DNA of 36,748 nt from Thermoplasmatota archaeon (lineage in GTDB: Archaea > Thermoplasmatota > Thermoplasmata > Thermoplasmatales > Thermoplasmataceae), in the NCBI GenBank assembly GCA_023487205.1, contig JAMDBT010000026.1:1-36748 (forward strand), given 5' to 3'. Numbering within the stretch: the first letter of the stretch is position 1; each line of letters starts with the position of its first letter. Below are positions 24,870 to 32,180 of this stretch, piece after piece. Position numbers and translations under genes: made by a program. Below the pieces are notes generated by a model that was given only the letters and a program-made list of their open reading frames with translations, was not told where the DNA came from and made no database searches.

Positions 24870-26743
24870 TTCTTCCTCTGTTTCTGGTTGCAGCATTAAT
24901 TCCTGTTGTGATCTCAACGTTGAGCGTTAAAAACTCATACCGGGCAGGTACCGTACTCTATTCCCTCATAGCCGCGACTTCGTTGTACGCCCTGATGACC
25001 GGAACTACACATCATGTGGTCGTCAGCAGCTACCTTGCATTCTCCATAGATCCGCTGTTCTCTGCATTCCTGCTCATGATATCTGCTGTGTGGGCAATAA
25101 CCTCATTCTTCTCCATTGAATATGACCGAAAGTCTAGGCCAAACGCGTTTTCCTTCCACCTTGCGATACTGTCCATGATGGTCGTGATGACCTCCGAATC
25201 ATTTCCCCTGTTCCTTTCCGGATGGGAAGGAATGACAATATCCGGGTACTTCCTCATTGGCTTCAGGAAGGGCATGAACAGCATTCCACCCTATGTATTC
25301 CTTGTTTACGGCGAGTTGAGCACGCTTCTCATCATGGTGATGGGTGTGGGCATGTACTTCCAGTCAAGCACCATGCTGTTCATCGCAGACTCCTACAACC
25401 AGATCATCGTTTTCCTGGGAGTAATGGGCTTTTTTATCAAGATGGGTGTCATGCCATTTCAGATTACAGAATGGTTACCCATTGCTCACGGGAACGCCAG
25501 CACCAACGGTTCCATACTGTTCAGTGCAGCGATGACGACCGTGGCTCTTTACTCTATCTTGAGATTCATAACCATTTCAGATCCGGGTGAGGTGTTTGGC
25601 CTGCTCATAATGGGAATAGGCGCATTTTCACTTCTTTTCGGGTCAATTTACTCCGCCTCCGCTGAGCACGTTAAGATGCTGCCTGCCTACAGCACCATAG
25701 AGAACAGCGGTGCAATGCTCATCTTCACCGGGGCCTTCATTGTTCTGGGCGCACTTGGTCAGATGCAGATCGCAACATTTGCGCTTGCCGGCCTGTTGAT
25801 ATTTGCCTTTTCTCATGCGCTTTCAAAGAGCGGGCTCTTCATGTTCTCCGGGATCATGGAGCAAAGCACCGGAACAACGGAGATCAAGAGTTACCGCGGA
25901 GGCAACAATTCAACATTCTACGGGGCCGGAGGATTCCTGAGTTCCGTCTCTCTTGCCGGCATGCTGCCTCTTGGAGGTGGCGTGGGGGAGTGGATGCTCC
26001 TTGAGACTATCTTCGTCATGTCGATTCTTGGGAACTCCATCACAAGTCTCGTATCCATAATCGTGGGCGCCACCGCTGCCCTTGGCGGGGGGATATCCAT
26101 AATTTCCATGACCAAGATCTTCGGGTTTGGGTCAAGAGGAGCCCATGAGAAGGGCAGAAAAGAGGGACCGATGAGGATCTCCCTGCTGGCCATGGGTGCA
26201 GGCGTAATTCTCATCGGGGCATTCTCGACACTGTACGTTGCCTTGGTCAGCAACATGATAGGCAGGTATACCGGCATGGCTGCGACCACCATAATCAGTG
26301 GGGCACTCATTGTGCCGAATGGCTTCCTTCTGGCTTCATCCAGCAGCACTGGTTCATTCGGCGGGATATCCCCGTTTTTCACCGCACTATTCATAGCATT
26401 GTTCACCGGAGTCTTGCTCCTTTCATTCAGGGAGGCAAGATCCAGAACAGTCGTGAATTGGAATGGGGGGATAGAGGAGGAGGACAAACTGCACTCCTTC
26501 GCCTATGCCAACTCACTTCGTCTTACAATGAAGAGATTCTACCTCACCACTGAGGAAAGGAGGGGCAGCAAATACTCCGAGAGGACCTTCGATGCCTTCT
26601 GGTTGGTCATCATTTTCCTGGCAAGAAAGACGGTGGCCTTTTCAAGAATTGTGGGGATGAGGGTAATGAACAGCAGCCTGACGGCTTATGTGCTCTACAT
26701 AATGGTGGCGTTCTTTGCCGTCATGATTTACATTGCGATCTAG
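24866..26743 (+). CDS. HyfB/NuoL-like antiporter-type subunit of Ehr-type complex
   Basis: This 625-residue protein has about 14-16 hydrophobic helices of the NuoL/HyfB type. Glu121 in SGWEGMTISG, and the Lys in FIKMGVMPFQ before EWLPIAHGNAS, are the expected ion-channel residues. The LPDAH.EAP motif of relatives is altered to LPIAHGNAST. A charged segment of about 70 residues at 530-600 precedes the last helix and could form the lateral amphipathic arm seen in NuoL. ATG 24866 overlaps the preceding stop. It is the last gene of the operon; no T-rich terminator follows directly. Confidence 0.9.
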   Translation: MILPLFLVAALIPVVISTLSVKNSYRAGTVLYSLIAATSLYALMTGTTHHVVVSSYLAFSIDPLFSAFLLMISAVWAITSFFSIEYDRKSRPNAFSFHLAILSMMVVMTSESFPLFLSGWEGMTISGYFLIGFRKGMNSIPPYVFLVYGELSTLLIMVMGVGMYFQSSTMLFIADSYNQIIVFLGVMGFFIKMGVMPFQITEWLPIAHGNASTNGSILFSAAMTTVALYSILRFITISDPGEVFGLLIMGIGAFSLLFGSIYSASAEHVKMLPAYSTIENSGAMLIFTGAFIVLGALGQMQIATFALAGLLIFAFSHALSKSGLFMFSGIMEQSTGTTEIKSYRGGNNSTFYGAGGFLSSVSLAGMLPLGGGVGEWMLLETIFVMSILGNSITSLVSIIVGATAALGGGISIISMTKIFGFGSRGAHEKGRKEGPMRISLLAMGAGVILIGAFSTLYVALVSNMIGRYTGMAATTIISGALIVPNGFLLASSSSTGSFGGISPFFTALFIALFTGVLLLSFREARSRTVVNWNGGIEEEDKLHSFAYANSLRLTMKRFYLTTEERRGSKYSERTFDAFWLVIIFLARKTVAFSRIVGMRVMNSSLTAYVLYIMVAFFAVMIYIAI

Positions 26744-27253
26744 ACTCACACAGTCGCTGACTGCATCCGCAGCGTCTCACTTGCAAGACTTTGACGAAGA
26801 GTCCCCATGTCCTTGCAGCATCCTTCGGCAAATCAGACATCCATCGATTCTCCCGCTTTTCTTTGCTTCAGTGCAACCCATCTCAAGGGGTTTCAGTAAT
26901 GCTTTTCCTTTCCACCTGCGTATATGCCATGTCCCATAAATTCAAACAGGTTGCCTGGAAACAAGAAGAGAATGACGTGGACATACCGCCTGAAAACTGA
27001 GCACCATATGTGATCATACGCAAACCTGATTGAAAACAGGTCAGTGATATCCTGATCCTAGCCTGTTGAAGTTTCAGCGCCCATATCGTTTCAAGAGACC
27101 ATAGAATGCTGGGTCCGTGAATTTTACACGGTCTCGACAGACCTGCCAAGGGAATTGAACGATGATATCAGAATGATCGGTTCTGATGGTCAGCAATACC
27201 GGTCTCCTGTTTCTCCCTTCCAAAGGAATGCACTCCGGCCATCCGCCCAGAGT
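26744..27253. other. 510-base spacer without a recognised gene
   Basis: This lies between two converging operons. Short open stretches exist on both strands (for example 26791-27000 plus and 26883-27149 minus), but none shows a family motif, ribosome site or TATA box. A weak hairpin, CCGTG around AATTTTA with CACGG, lies near 27113-27129 and could help termination. The composition is compatible with decayed coding sequence. Confidence 0.4.
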
Positions 27254-27718
27254 TCAGTTTGTTCTGTTTAGTGTTTCTCCCAATGCCTTCAGTACACCAA
27301 ACATGGCTTTGATACCCCTTGAAGTGTCTGGGTCTTTCATCATCTTGGACATCTTCAGCAACGAAAGCGACTTGTGGTCCGGATCCTGCTCCAGGAATGC
27401 GTCCGCCACCCCACGAAGATTGAACATGATCAACTTTAACATATCGGATACCTGTTCATCCGCAAGCGCGTACATGACGCTGACAAGCAGGTTTGCGCTC
27501 TTAAGGGCTGCATAGGTAAATTCCCTGGAAGTAAAGAAATGGCCCAGGAATTCAACATCGGTGGGAAGGTAATCCTTGGTGATCTCGGCGATCAGGTTCA
27601 GTATTCCCGCCTCCTTGAGTCTCCTCACAAGAGGGATGAAAGCCAACACCACATCAGTATTTTCCTTCAACTCATTTAACAGGATTTCAACGGCGTCCTT
27701 ATCTTTGTCATTTTCCAT
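27254..27718 (-). CDS. DUF1641 family protein
   Basis: This is a 154-residue, mostly helical, soluble protein of the DUF1641 family. Recognisable features are the LNELKENTDVVLAFIPLV start, the GILNLIAE helix and the Gly-rich end RGIKAMFGVLKALG. Members commonly sit beside sulfide:quinone reductase-like flavoproteins or formate dehydrogenases, as here; the function is unknown, perhaps membrane docking or electron transfer. The ATG at 27718 follows GGTGG by a few bases. A longer frame overlaps the previous gene and was rejected. Confidence 0.8.
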   Translation of the reverse strand: MENDKDKDAVEILLNELKENTDVVLAFIPLVRRLKEAGILNLIAEITKDYLPTDVEFLGHFFTSREFTYAALKSANLLVSVMYALADEQVSDMLKLIMFNLRGVADAFLEQDPDHKSLSLLKMSKMMKDPDTSRGIKAMFGVLKALGETLNRTN

Positions 27719-27726
27719 TTTTCCAC

Positions 27727-28872
27727 CTACATTATTCCCCTTATCATTCCCGTAAAGTAAGTGTCTGAGGATGTCCACTTCAGAAAGTAGTCTGACTTGC
27801 TCTCATAGTTGACCCTTGGAGGCTTGTTATAGCTGAAGAACAGTGTTATTGCCCTGGACCCGCTTGTGATCGTGGTACATGCCACTTCACCGCCGTATGA
27901 CTCAAAGAACGCATTTCCGTTAACTTCGTTTGCCAGCCTGTTCGCCAGATATTCCGTCTCAAAGTGCGCCGTGGCACCAGCTTTTGAAATTGGAAGGTTG
28001 GTGGCATCCCCGATCACGAAAACGTTGTCATAGTCAGCGTAGTTCAGGCGGTTCCTATCAACGTCAATATACCCGCTCTCGTCTGCCAGGCCTGATTCGG
28101 TGATGACCTTCTGCCCCCTGTGCGGAGGGACCAAAACGAGCAAATCATAGTCCAGGGTTTCCCCTTCTATCGAATTCAGTCTCCTGATCTCCGGTTCCAC
28201 TGAATCCACGTTAAACATCTTGTGGATTATGATGCCTTTATCGTCCATCAATTTCTCTACGAAGGGCGCAACATTCGGGATCGTAAATACCCTGTTCAGA
28301 GGGTAGATGTAGTGAAGCTCGGTCTGTTTGCGGATTCCCCGCAGGTTGAGATACTGCTCCAGTTGGAAAGTGAATTCGTACGGAGCAGGAGGACACTGGA
28401 TCGGGATGCTTGCCTGCCCTATTACGATCTTTCCGCCGTTGAAATGGTTGAGCTTTTCCCTCAGAGCCAGAGAGGCTTCAAGGCTGTAAAAATGGGAAGC
28501 AGCCTTCTCGTATCCGGGCAGGTCCTCGTAAGCGAAGCGATCTCCCGTTGCGATAATCAGGTAGTCATAAAAGTACGATTTTCCCGAGCTTGCGATGACA
28601 GTGGAATTCTTCACGTCGATTGAGGCAACGGTTTCACGCACATAGTTTACGCCGAAGTTGAACAGTGACCTCGTGGGTTTCACACTGTTCCTGTAATCCT
28701 TGAATCCGAATGGTATGCTTACGCCATCCGGCTTGAAATAGTGCTTCTCAGAATTTCCCAGTACGGTTATCTGAATATCGGAAGGATCGGAATGGAAACG
28801 CAGCTTGTTGCCCATCATGGTTCCGGCGGCGCCGTCGCCCAGGATCAGGACTTTCTTCGCTGAGGGGCTCAT
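27727..28872 (-). CDS. Sulfide:quinone oxidoreductase-like FAD protein
   Basis: This is a 381-residue flavoprotein of the two-dinucleotide-binding (SQR/FCC) family. The FAD site is VLILGDGAAGTMMGNKL at 8-24, then IIATGDRF at 106-113 and FVIGDATNLP at 285-294. Redox Cys candidates are Cys160 in IQCPPAPYEF and Cys332 in VACTT; they correspond to the two central cysteines of SQR, while the third one of classical SQR is not seen. It may oxidise sulfide or a protein persulfide to reduce quinone. ATG 28872 was preferred; TTG at 28875 would add one residue. It lies between tusA and DUF1641. Confidence 0.82.
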   Translation of the reverse strand: MSPSAKKVLILGDGAAGTMMGNKLRFHSDPSDIQITVLGNSEKHYFKPDGVSIPFGFKDYRNSVKPTRSLFNFGVNYVRETVASIDVKNSTVIASSGKSYFYDYLIIATGDRFAYEDLPGYEKAASHFYSLEASLALREKLNHFNGGKIVIGQASIPIQCPPAPYEFTFQLEQYLNLRGIRKQTELHYIYPLNRVFTIPNVAPFVEKLMDDKGIIIHKMFNVDSVEPEIRRLNSIEGETLDYDLLVLVPPHRGQKVITESGLADESGYIDVDRNRLNYADYDNVFVIGDATNLPISKAGATAHFETEYLANRLANEVNGNAFFESYGGEVACTTITSGSRAITLFFSYNKPPRVNYESKSDYFLKWTSSDTYFTGMIRGIM

Positions 28873-28878
28873 CAAGAC

Positions 28879-29118
28879 TCACTTGACTTTTTTCATGACA
28901 ATCTCGTAGTAGCCATCCCTTGTGTACACTCCAACCAGTTCGTTCCCTGACTTCTGTATCCAGGCGGGAGCATCCTTCCTGGTCCCTTCGTCCGAGGAGT
29001 ATACTGAGATTACGTCCCCAACCTTTCCCTGTTTGTAGGCCTTGATCAATTCCATCAGCGGTCCCGGACAATAGCTACCTCTCGCATCAATTACCTTGGT
29101 CGGTTTCACGTCTTCCAT
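28879..29118 (-). CDS. tusA: TusA-family sulfur carrier
   Basis: This is a 79-residue TusA/SirA-fold protein. The CPxP motif ([10 protein letters not shown], Cys17) carries sulfur as a persulfide, which is passed between partner proteins. Length and fold are normal. It stands between a DsrE-like protein and an SQR-like flavoprotein, the pairing found in archaeal and bacterial sulfur oxidation clusters, which favours a role in dissimilatory or detoxifying sulfur transfer rather than tRNA thiolation. Only six bases separate it from the flavoprotein. Confidence 0.9.
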   Translation of the reverse strand: MEDVKPTKVIDARGSYCPGPLMELIKAYKQGKVGDVISVYSSDEGTRKDAPAWIQKSGNELVGVYTRDGYYEIVMKKVK

Positions 29119-29131
29119 CTTATCTACCTCC

Positions 29132-29545
29132 TCACAGGAACAGGGTCATCTTTGATTCCCTGGCCATGTCTACGAACTGGGAAACGCCGATTATGTCCTT
29201 CACTATAGGATCAAGGTCATTTTTCTTGATTCCCATCAGGTCTGCAAACATTGCGCAGGCATAAACGTTCACAGTGCCTATTTCCTGCAACTTCTTAAGA
29301 GTGTCAAGCCAGGATGGGATCTTCTTTTCGGCCATCACCTGCATAATCTGCCCTGCCATATTCCCGGCATCAGGGCTGAGGGTGGGGGCCGGTCTGCCAT
29401 TCTTTTTGAGCTGCAGAAGTGCCCAAAAGGTCACGAATATGTCCACGTCCATCCCGTTGGCTACAGCTCCAGAAGAGATTATAGATCCTGCCATTAGCTT
29501 ATCCATTGCTCCCGAAAACAATATTATGGATGTTTTTTCAGCCAT
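29132..29545 (-). CDS. DsrE-like (COG2210) sulfur-transfer protein
   Basis: This is a 137-residue protein of the DsrE/DsrF/peroxiredoxin-like family. The start [13 protein letters not shown] is the usual first strand and loop, and Cys97 in [12 protein letters not shown] is the conserved sulfur-accepting cysteine of DsrE2-type proteins. Such proteins relay sulfane sulfur to TusA, which is the next gene. It is the first gene of the operon. Upstream is a TATA-like box and an 18-base palindrome. A membrane segment, found in some DsrE2 proteins, is not obvious. Confidence 0.82.
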   Translation of the reverse strand: MAEKTSIILFSGAMDKLMAGSIISSGAVANGMDVDIFVTFWALLQLKKNGRPAPTLSPDAGNMAGQIMQVMAEKKIPSWLDTLKKLQEIGTVNVYACAMFADLMGIKKNDLDPIVKDIIGVSQFVDMARESKMTLFL

Positions 29546-29577
29546 AGGCTATCCACTCGTTATCTCGGATCTGCTGA

Positions 29578-29584
29578 TAATTAA
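29578..29584 (-). promoter_or_regulatory. TATA-like box for the sulfur operon
   Basis: The minus strand reads TTAATTA, centred 36 bases before the ATG, predicting a leader of about 11 bases. It is close to the palindrome at 29608-29625, which lies just upstream of it. Confidence 0.4.
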
Positions 29585-29607
29585 CTGTCCTTACAGGTTA
29601 GGTAAAT

Positions 29608-29625
29608 ATGCTGCATGATCAGCAT
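29608..29625. repeat. 18-base palindrome upstream of the sulfur operon
   Basis: ATGCTG and CAGCAT enclose CATGAT. The dyad lies about 25-40 bases upstream of the TATA-like box, where archaeal activators usually bind. An inner TGATCA adds symmetry. No second copy is seen in the window. Confidence 0.4.
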
Positions 29626-30149
29626 TTTTTGGAGTCTATATCGAACAATATGCGGAATCCAGACATAATTGAGACTGGGAGATCTGTTCTCCCGGCTCAT
29701 TTCATCCACGTCCTAAATCTCACTGGCCAATACGCGTCTCCAGGCGAACTCTCTCGTACAACTTACGTGGCTTATTGGTGGAATCTCCTGCCTCATTTGA
29801 TCCAGGCCCAGTTCGCGGAATATTCTGTTCTAATGGTGTCTTTCTTGTTCATGATTTTTACCTTATTTTTTTGTATCTCACATTCACCCCGTACCTGTTC
29901 CAGAACGCTGGAATGAAGAGAATTGCAAATATTTCTGTAATTTTACTCGTTTCATCGATTTTCCTATTTTCCTCCCGCATGGTGCCAGTCTGGTTCTGGG
30001 CGGGTGTGCATGGCATTTCATACGGATCAGTGTTTTCGGCCTGCGATGGGGCGATCATGGAATTGTTCGTTACTGTAAAAACGGGCTATTTAATCGCCCT
30101 GAGAGTCACCGCAGAGGTCAGATTCCGTAATTCTACTGACCCTGCATAA
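29608..30149 (+). pseudogene. Probable frameshifted membrane-protein relic
   Basis: Two overlapping plus-strand frames continue each other. The first (29608-29916) becomes hydrophobic at EYSVLMVSFLFMIFTLFF, and the second (open from 29775) continues at YLTFTPYLFQNAG, with ISVILLVSSIFLF and more hydrophobic sequence to 30149. They meet at a run of seven T at 29866-29872, so a one-base slip there would join them to a protein of about 175 residues with two to three helices. It resembles part of a transporter, perhaps MFS, but no motif proves it. The spacer around it (29546-30223) shows no other gene. Confidence 0.3.
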
Positions 30150-30223
30150 ACCTGATCGCAACTCCAGTTGGCTTAATGTCAAGGGTGCAGACCGGAATTT
30201 TATGTGTCTAGAACGAAAGAATG

Positions 30224-30231
30224 TTTTAAAT
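30224..30231 (+). promoter_or_regulatory. TATA box for the permease-dut operon
   Basis: TTTTAAAT is centred about 26 bases before the ATG at 30254, consistent with leaderless translation from that codon. A second, weaker box (TTTTATG near 30199) would suit the ATG at 30233 instead. Confidence 0.5.
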
Positions 30232-30253
30232 TATGCTGAGTTCTTTCCCCTCT

Positions 30254-31678
30254 ATGGCTTCCGAACAGTCGTTCGGTAATATGATTTCCAAATTCGAGGA
30301 GAAGCACGATATAGGGGAAATACCGGAATCGGAGAGGATTCGGAAACCATCGTCACTGTTCTTCATATGGTTTGGATCAAACCTGACCATCGGTGATCTG
30401 GCTCTGGGACTGCTTGCGCAATCATACGGGATGCCCCTCTTCTGGACACTGCTTTCCGTCACTTTGGGGACAATTGCAGGCGGGGTCCTTCTGTCAATCA
30501 TGAGTGTAATGGGCCCCAAGGCCGGATATCCGCAGATGATCATTGGTAGGCAGTCTTTCGGAAGAGCAGGTGGATCCATAATGGCTGCCCTGCAATGGAT
30601 AAACACCACCGGATGGCTTGTTTTCAATACCATCATAGCAGCATTTGCCCTTGCATTGCTCACCTACACCACGGGATCGATTAACCTTGCCGGAATGCCT
30701 GTGGGTCTTTACATTATTCCTATCCTTATCGTGTCTGCCTTTGTCTTCCTTCTGGCATTTATGGGCCACTCACTGGTTCATACTTTTGAGAAGATTATGT
30801 CCGTTGTAATAGGCGTTCTTTTTATCTACATTTCAGTGAAGAGCCTTCAGAATATTTCTGTGATTAGCGCAAGCGCTCCTGCAGCGCTTTCGATTCAGGA
30901 TCTAACTTTCTATTTTGCCGCCGTTTTCGCGCTGTCATTTTCATATATTATGAGCTGGGGGCCATATGCCTCTGACTATTCCAGGTATGTTTCTCCCAGT
31001 GCAAAGGGATCGAGGGTGTTCTGGATGACTTTTCTCGGTTCCGTTCTTTCAACTCTATGGGCAGAGCTTGCTGGCATCGCAATATTCATATTTACCAGTT
31101 CATTTGATTTCTCAAACCCGGCACCTGCAATACAGTCTTTCCTGGGCCCGCTGGCATACATTGGATTGATTACACTGGTCCTGGGCGGGTTATCTGCAAA
31201 TGCCCTGAACCTCTATTCGAACTCGCTTTCCTTTAAGACAATTGGATTCAGAACGAATAGAAAGGTACTGCTTGTGTTCACCACCATCGTAGCAGTTGCA
31301 TTTTCTTACTTCGGCTTCCTCTCCTTCTATCCAGGCTACGAGTCATTTCTCTTTCTGCTGGATTACTGGATAACACCATGGCTTGGCGTAATGATCGCTG
31401 ACTTTTTTCTGGTACGGCGAGGGACTTTTTCCATAAGGCAGCCTGCTTTCAACTGGAGAGGGATACTCTCGTACCTGATTGCAGTCCTGGTTTCCATTCC
31501 ATTCATTAACCAGTATTACAACACTGTCTACAGTTATGAGGGGCCCGTGGCGTACATGCTTGGTGGGACCTATGGCGCAGACATAAGCTACTTCATCTCG
31601 TTCTTCCTCGCAATGATACTTTATTCCATGTTCTTCAGGCTGGGGACCAGCAAAAGCATAAAGACTGCCACTACATAG
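30254..31678 (+). CDS. NCS1-family nucleobase permease (cytosine/purine permease-like)
   Basis: This is a 474-residue membrane transporter with about 12 helices. The N-terminal FIWFGSNLTIGDLALG and the motif GPKAGYPQMIIGRQSFG are typical of NCS1 cation-nucleobase symporters (cytosine, purine, allantoin and hydantoin types). Substrate cannot be decided from sequence; nearby pyrimidine genes (dut, carAB) favour a pyrimidine such as cytosine or uracil. ATG 30254 was chosen for its position 26 bases after TTTTAAAT; ATG 30233 would add MLSSFPS. The next gene follows after seven bases. Confidence 0.85.
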   Translation: MASEQSFGNMISKFEEKHDIGEIPESERIRKPSSLFFIWFGSNLTIGDLALGLLAQSYGMPLFWTLLSVTLGTIAGGVLLSIMSVMGPKAGYPQMIIGRQSFGRAGGSIMAALQWINTTGWLVFNTIIAAFALALLTYTTGSINLAGMPVGLYIIPILIVSAFVFLLAFMGHSLVHTFEKIMSVVIGVLFIYISVKSLQNISVISASAPAALSIQDLTFYFAAVFALSFSYIMSWGPYASDYSRYVSPSAKGSRVFWMTFLGSVLSTLWAELAGIAIFIFTSSFDFSNPAPAIQSFLGPLAYIGLITLVLGGLSANALNLYSNSLSFKTIGFRTNRKVLLVFTTIVAVAFSYFGFLSFYPGYESFLFLLDYWITPWLGVMIADFFLVRRGTFSIRQPAFNWRGILSYLIAVLVSIPFINQYYNTVYSYEGPVAYMLGGTYGADISYFISFFLAMILYSMFFRLGTSKSIKTATT

Positions 31679-31685
31679 ACGCGAG

Positions 31686-32180
31686 ATGGCAATCCTCACT
31701 GACAGAGAAATTGAGGAACTGGTAAAGAATGGCAAGCTAATCTCCGAGAAGTTCAGCCCCAGGTCCCTGACCCCCAACGGTTACGACATAACAATCGGTT
31801 CCGTCAGGCTTGGTCAGCAGGAGACTCAGGAAAAGGTGAGTGTCGGACCTATGAAACATTTCCTGGTTTCGAGCAAGGAATTTTTCAACTTTCCTGAAGA
31901 CGTTGTAGGCCAGATTTGGATTCGGTCGTCGTATGCACGGAGAGGCATTATCGGTTCGTTCGGCTTCATTGACGCAGGTTTCAGGGGAAATCTGACGCTA
32001 TCTTTCTTCAACTCCTCGGATGGCCAGGTAGAATTCGTTCCGGGAGACAGGATTGCTCAACTTGTATTTTCAAAGCTGGAAAATTCTGTCGCGAAATCAT
32101 ACGGGGAAAGATCAGGAAGTTACCAGGATAGCAGGGGGGTAACTCTCGCCAGCCCTGAAAAGAGGCTGTCCCGCAAATGA
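31686..32180 (+). CDS. dut: dCTP deaminase/dUTPase family enzyme, probably archaeal-type dUTPase
   Basis: This is a 164-residue protein of the Dcd/Dut fold. WIRSSYARRGI, GFIDAGFRG and PGDRIAQLVF are family motifs, and the C-terminal SYGERSGSYQDSRG matches the Dcd-like tail. In dCTP deaminases the strand after the GF.G motif carries a catalytic Glu (LE at this place); here it reads LTLSFFN with Ser106. Without that Glu, deamination is unlikely, while dUTP hydrolysis remains possible; an archaeal dUTPase group with this fold is known. It prevents uracil incorporation into DNA and feeds dTMP synthesis. Its stop abuts the convergent carB stop. Confidence 0.75.
   Translation: MAILTDREIEELVKNGKLISEKFSPRSLTPNGYDITIGSVRLGQQETQEKVSVGPMKHFLVSSKEFFNFPEDVVGQIWIRSSYARRGIIGSFGFIDAGFRGNLTLSFFNSSDGQVEFVPGDRIAQLVFSKLENSVAKSYGERSGSYQDSRGVTLASPEKRLSRK

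Noticed and set aside
26883-27149. 88-codon minus-strand frame in the spacer after the hydrogenase-like operon
   Set aside because: No start signal and no protein family features; at best decayed sequence.
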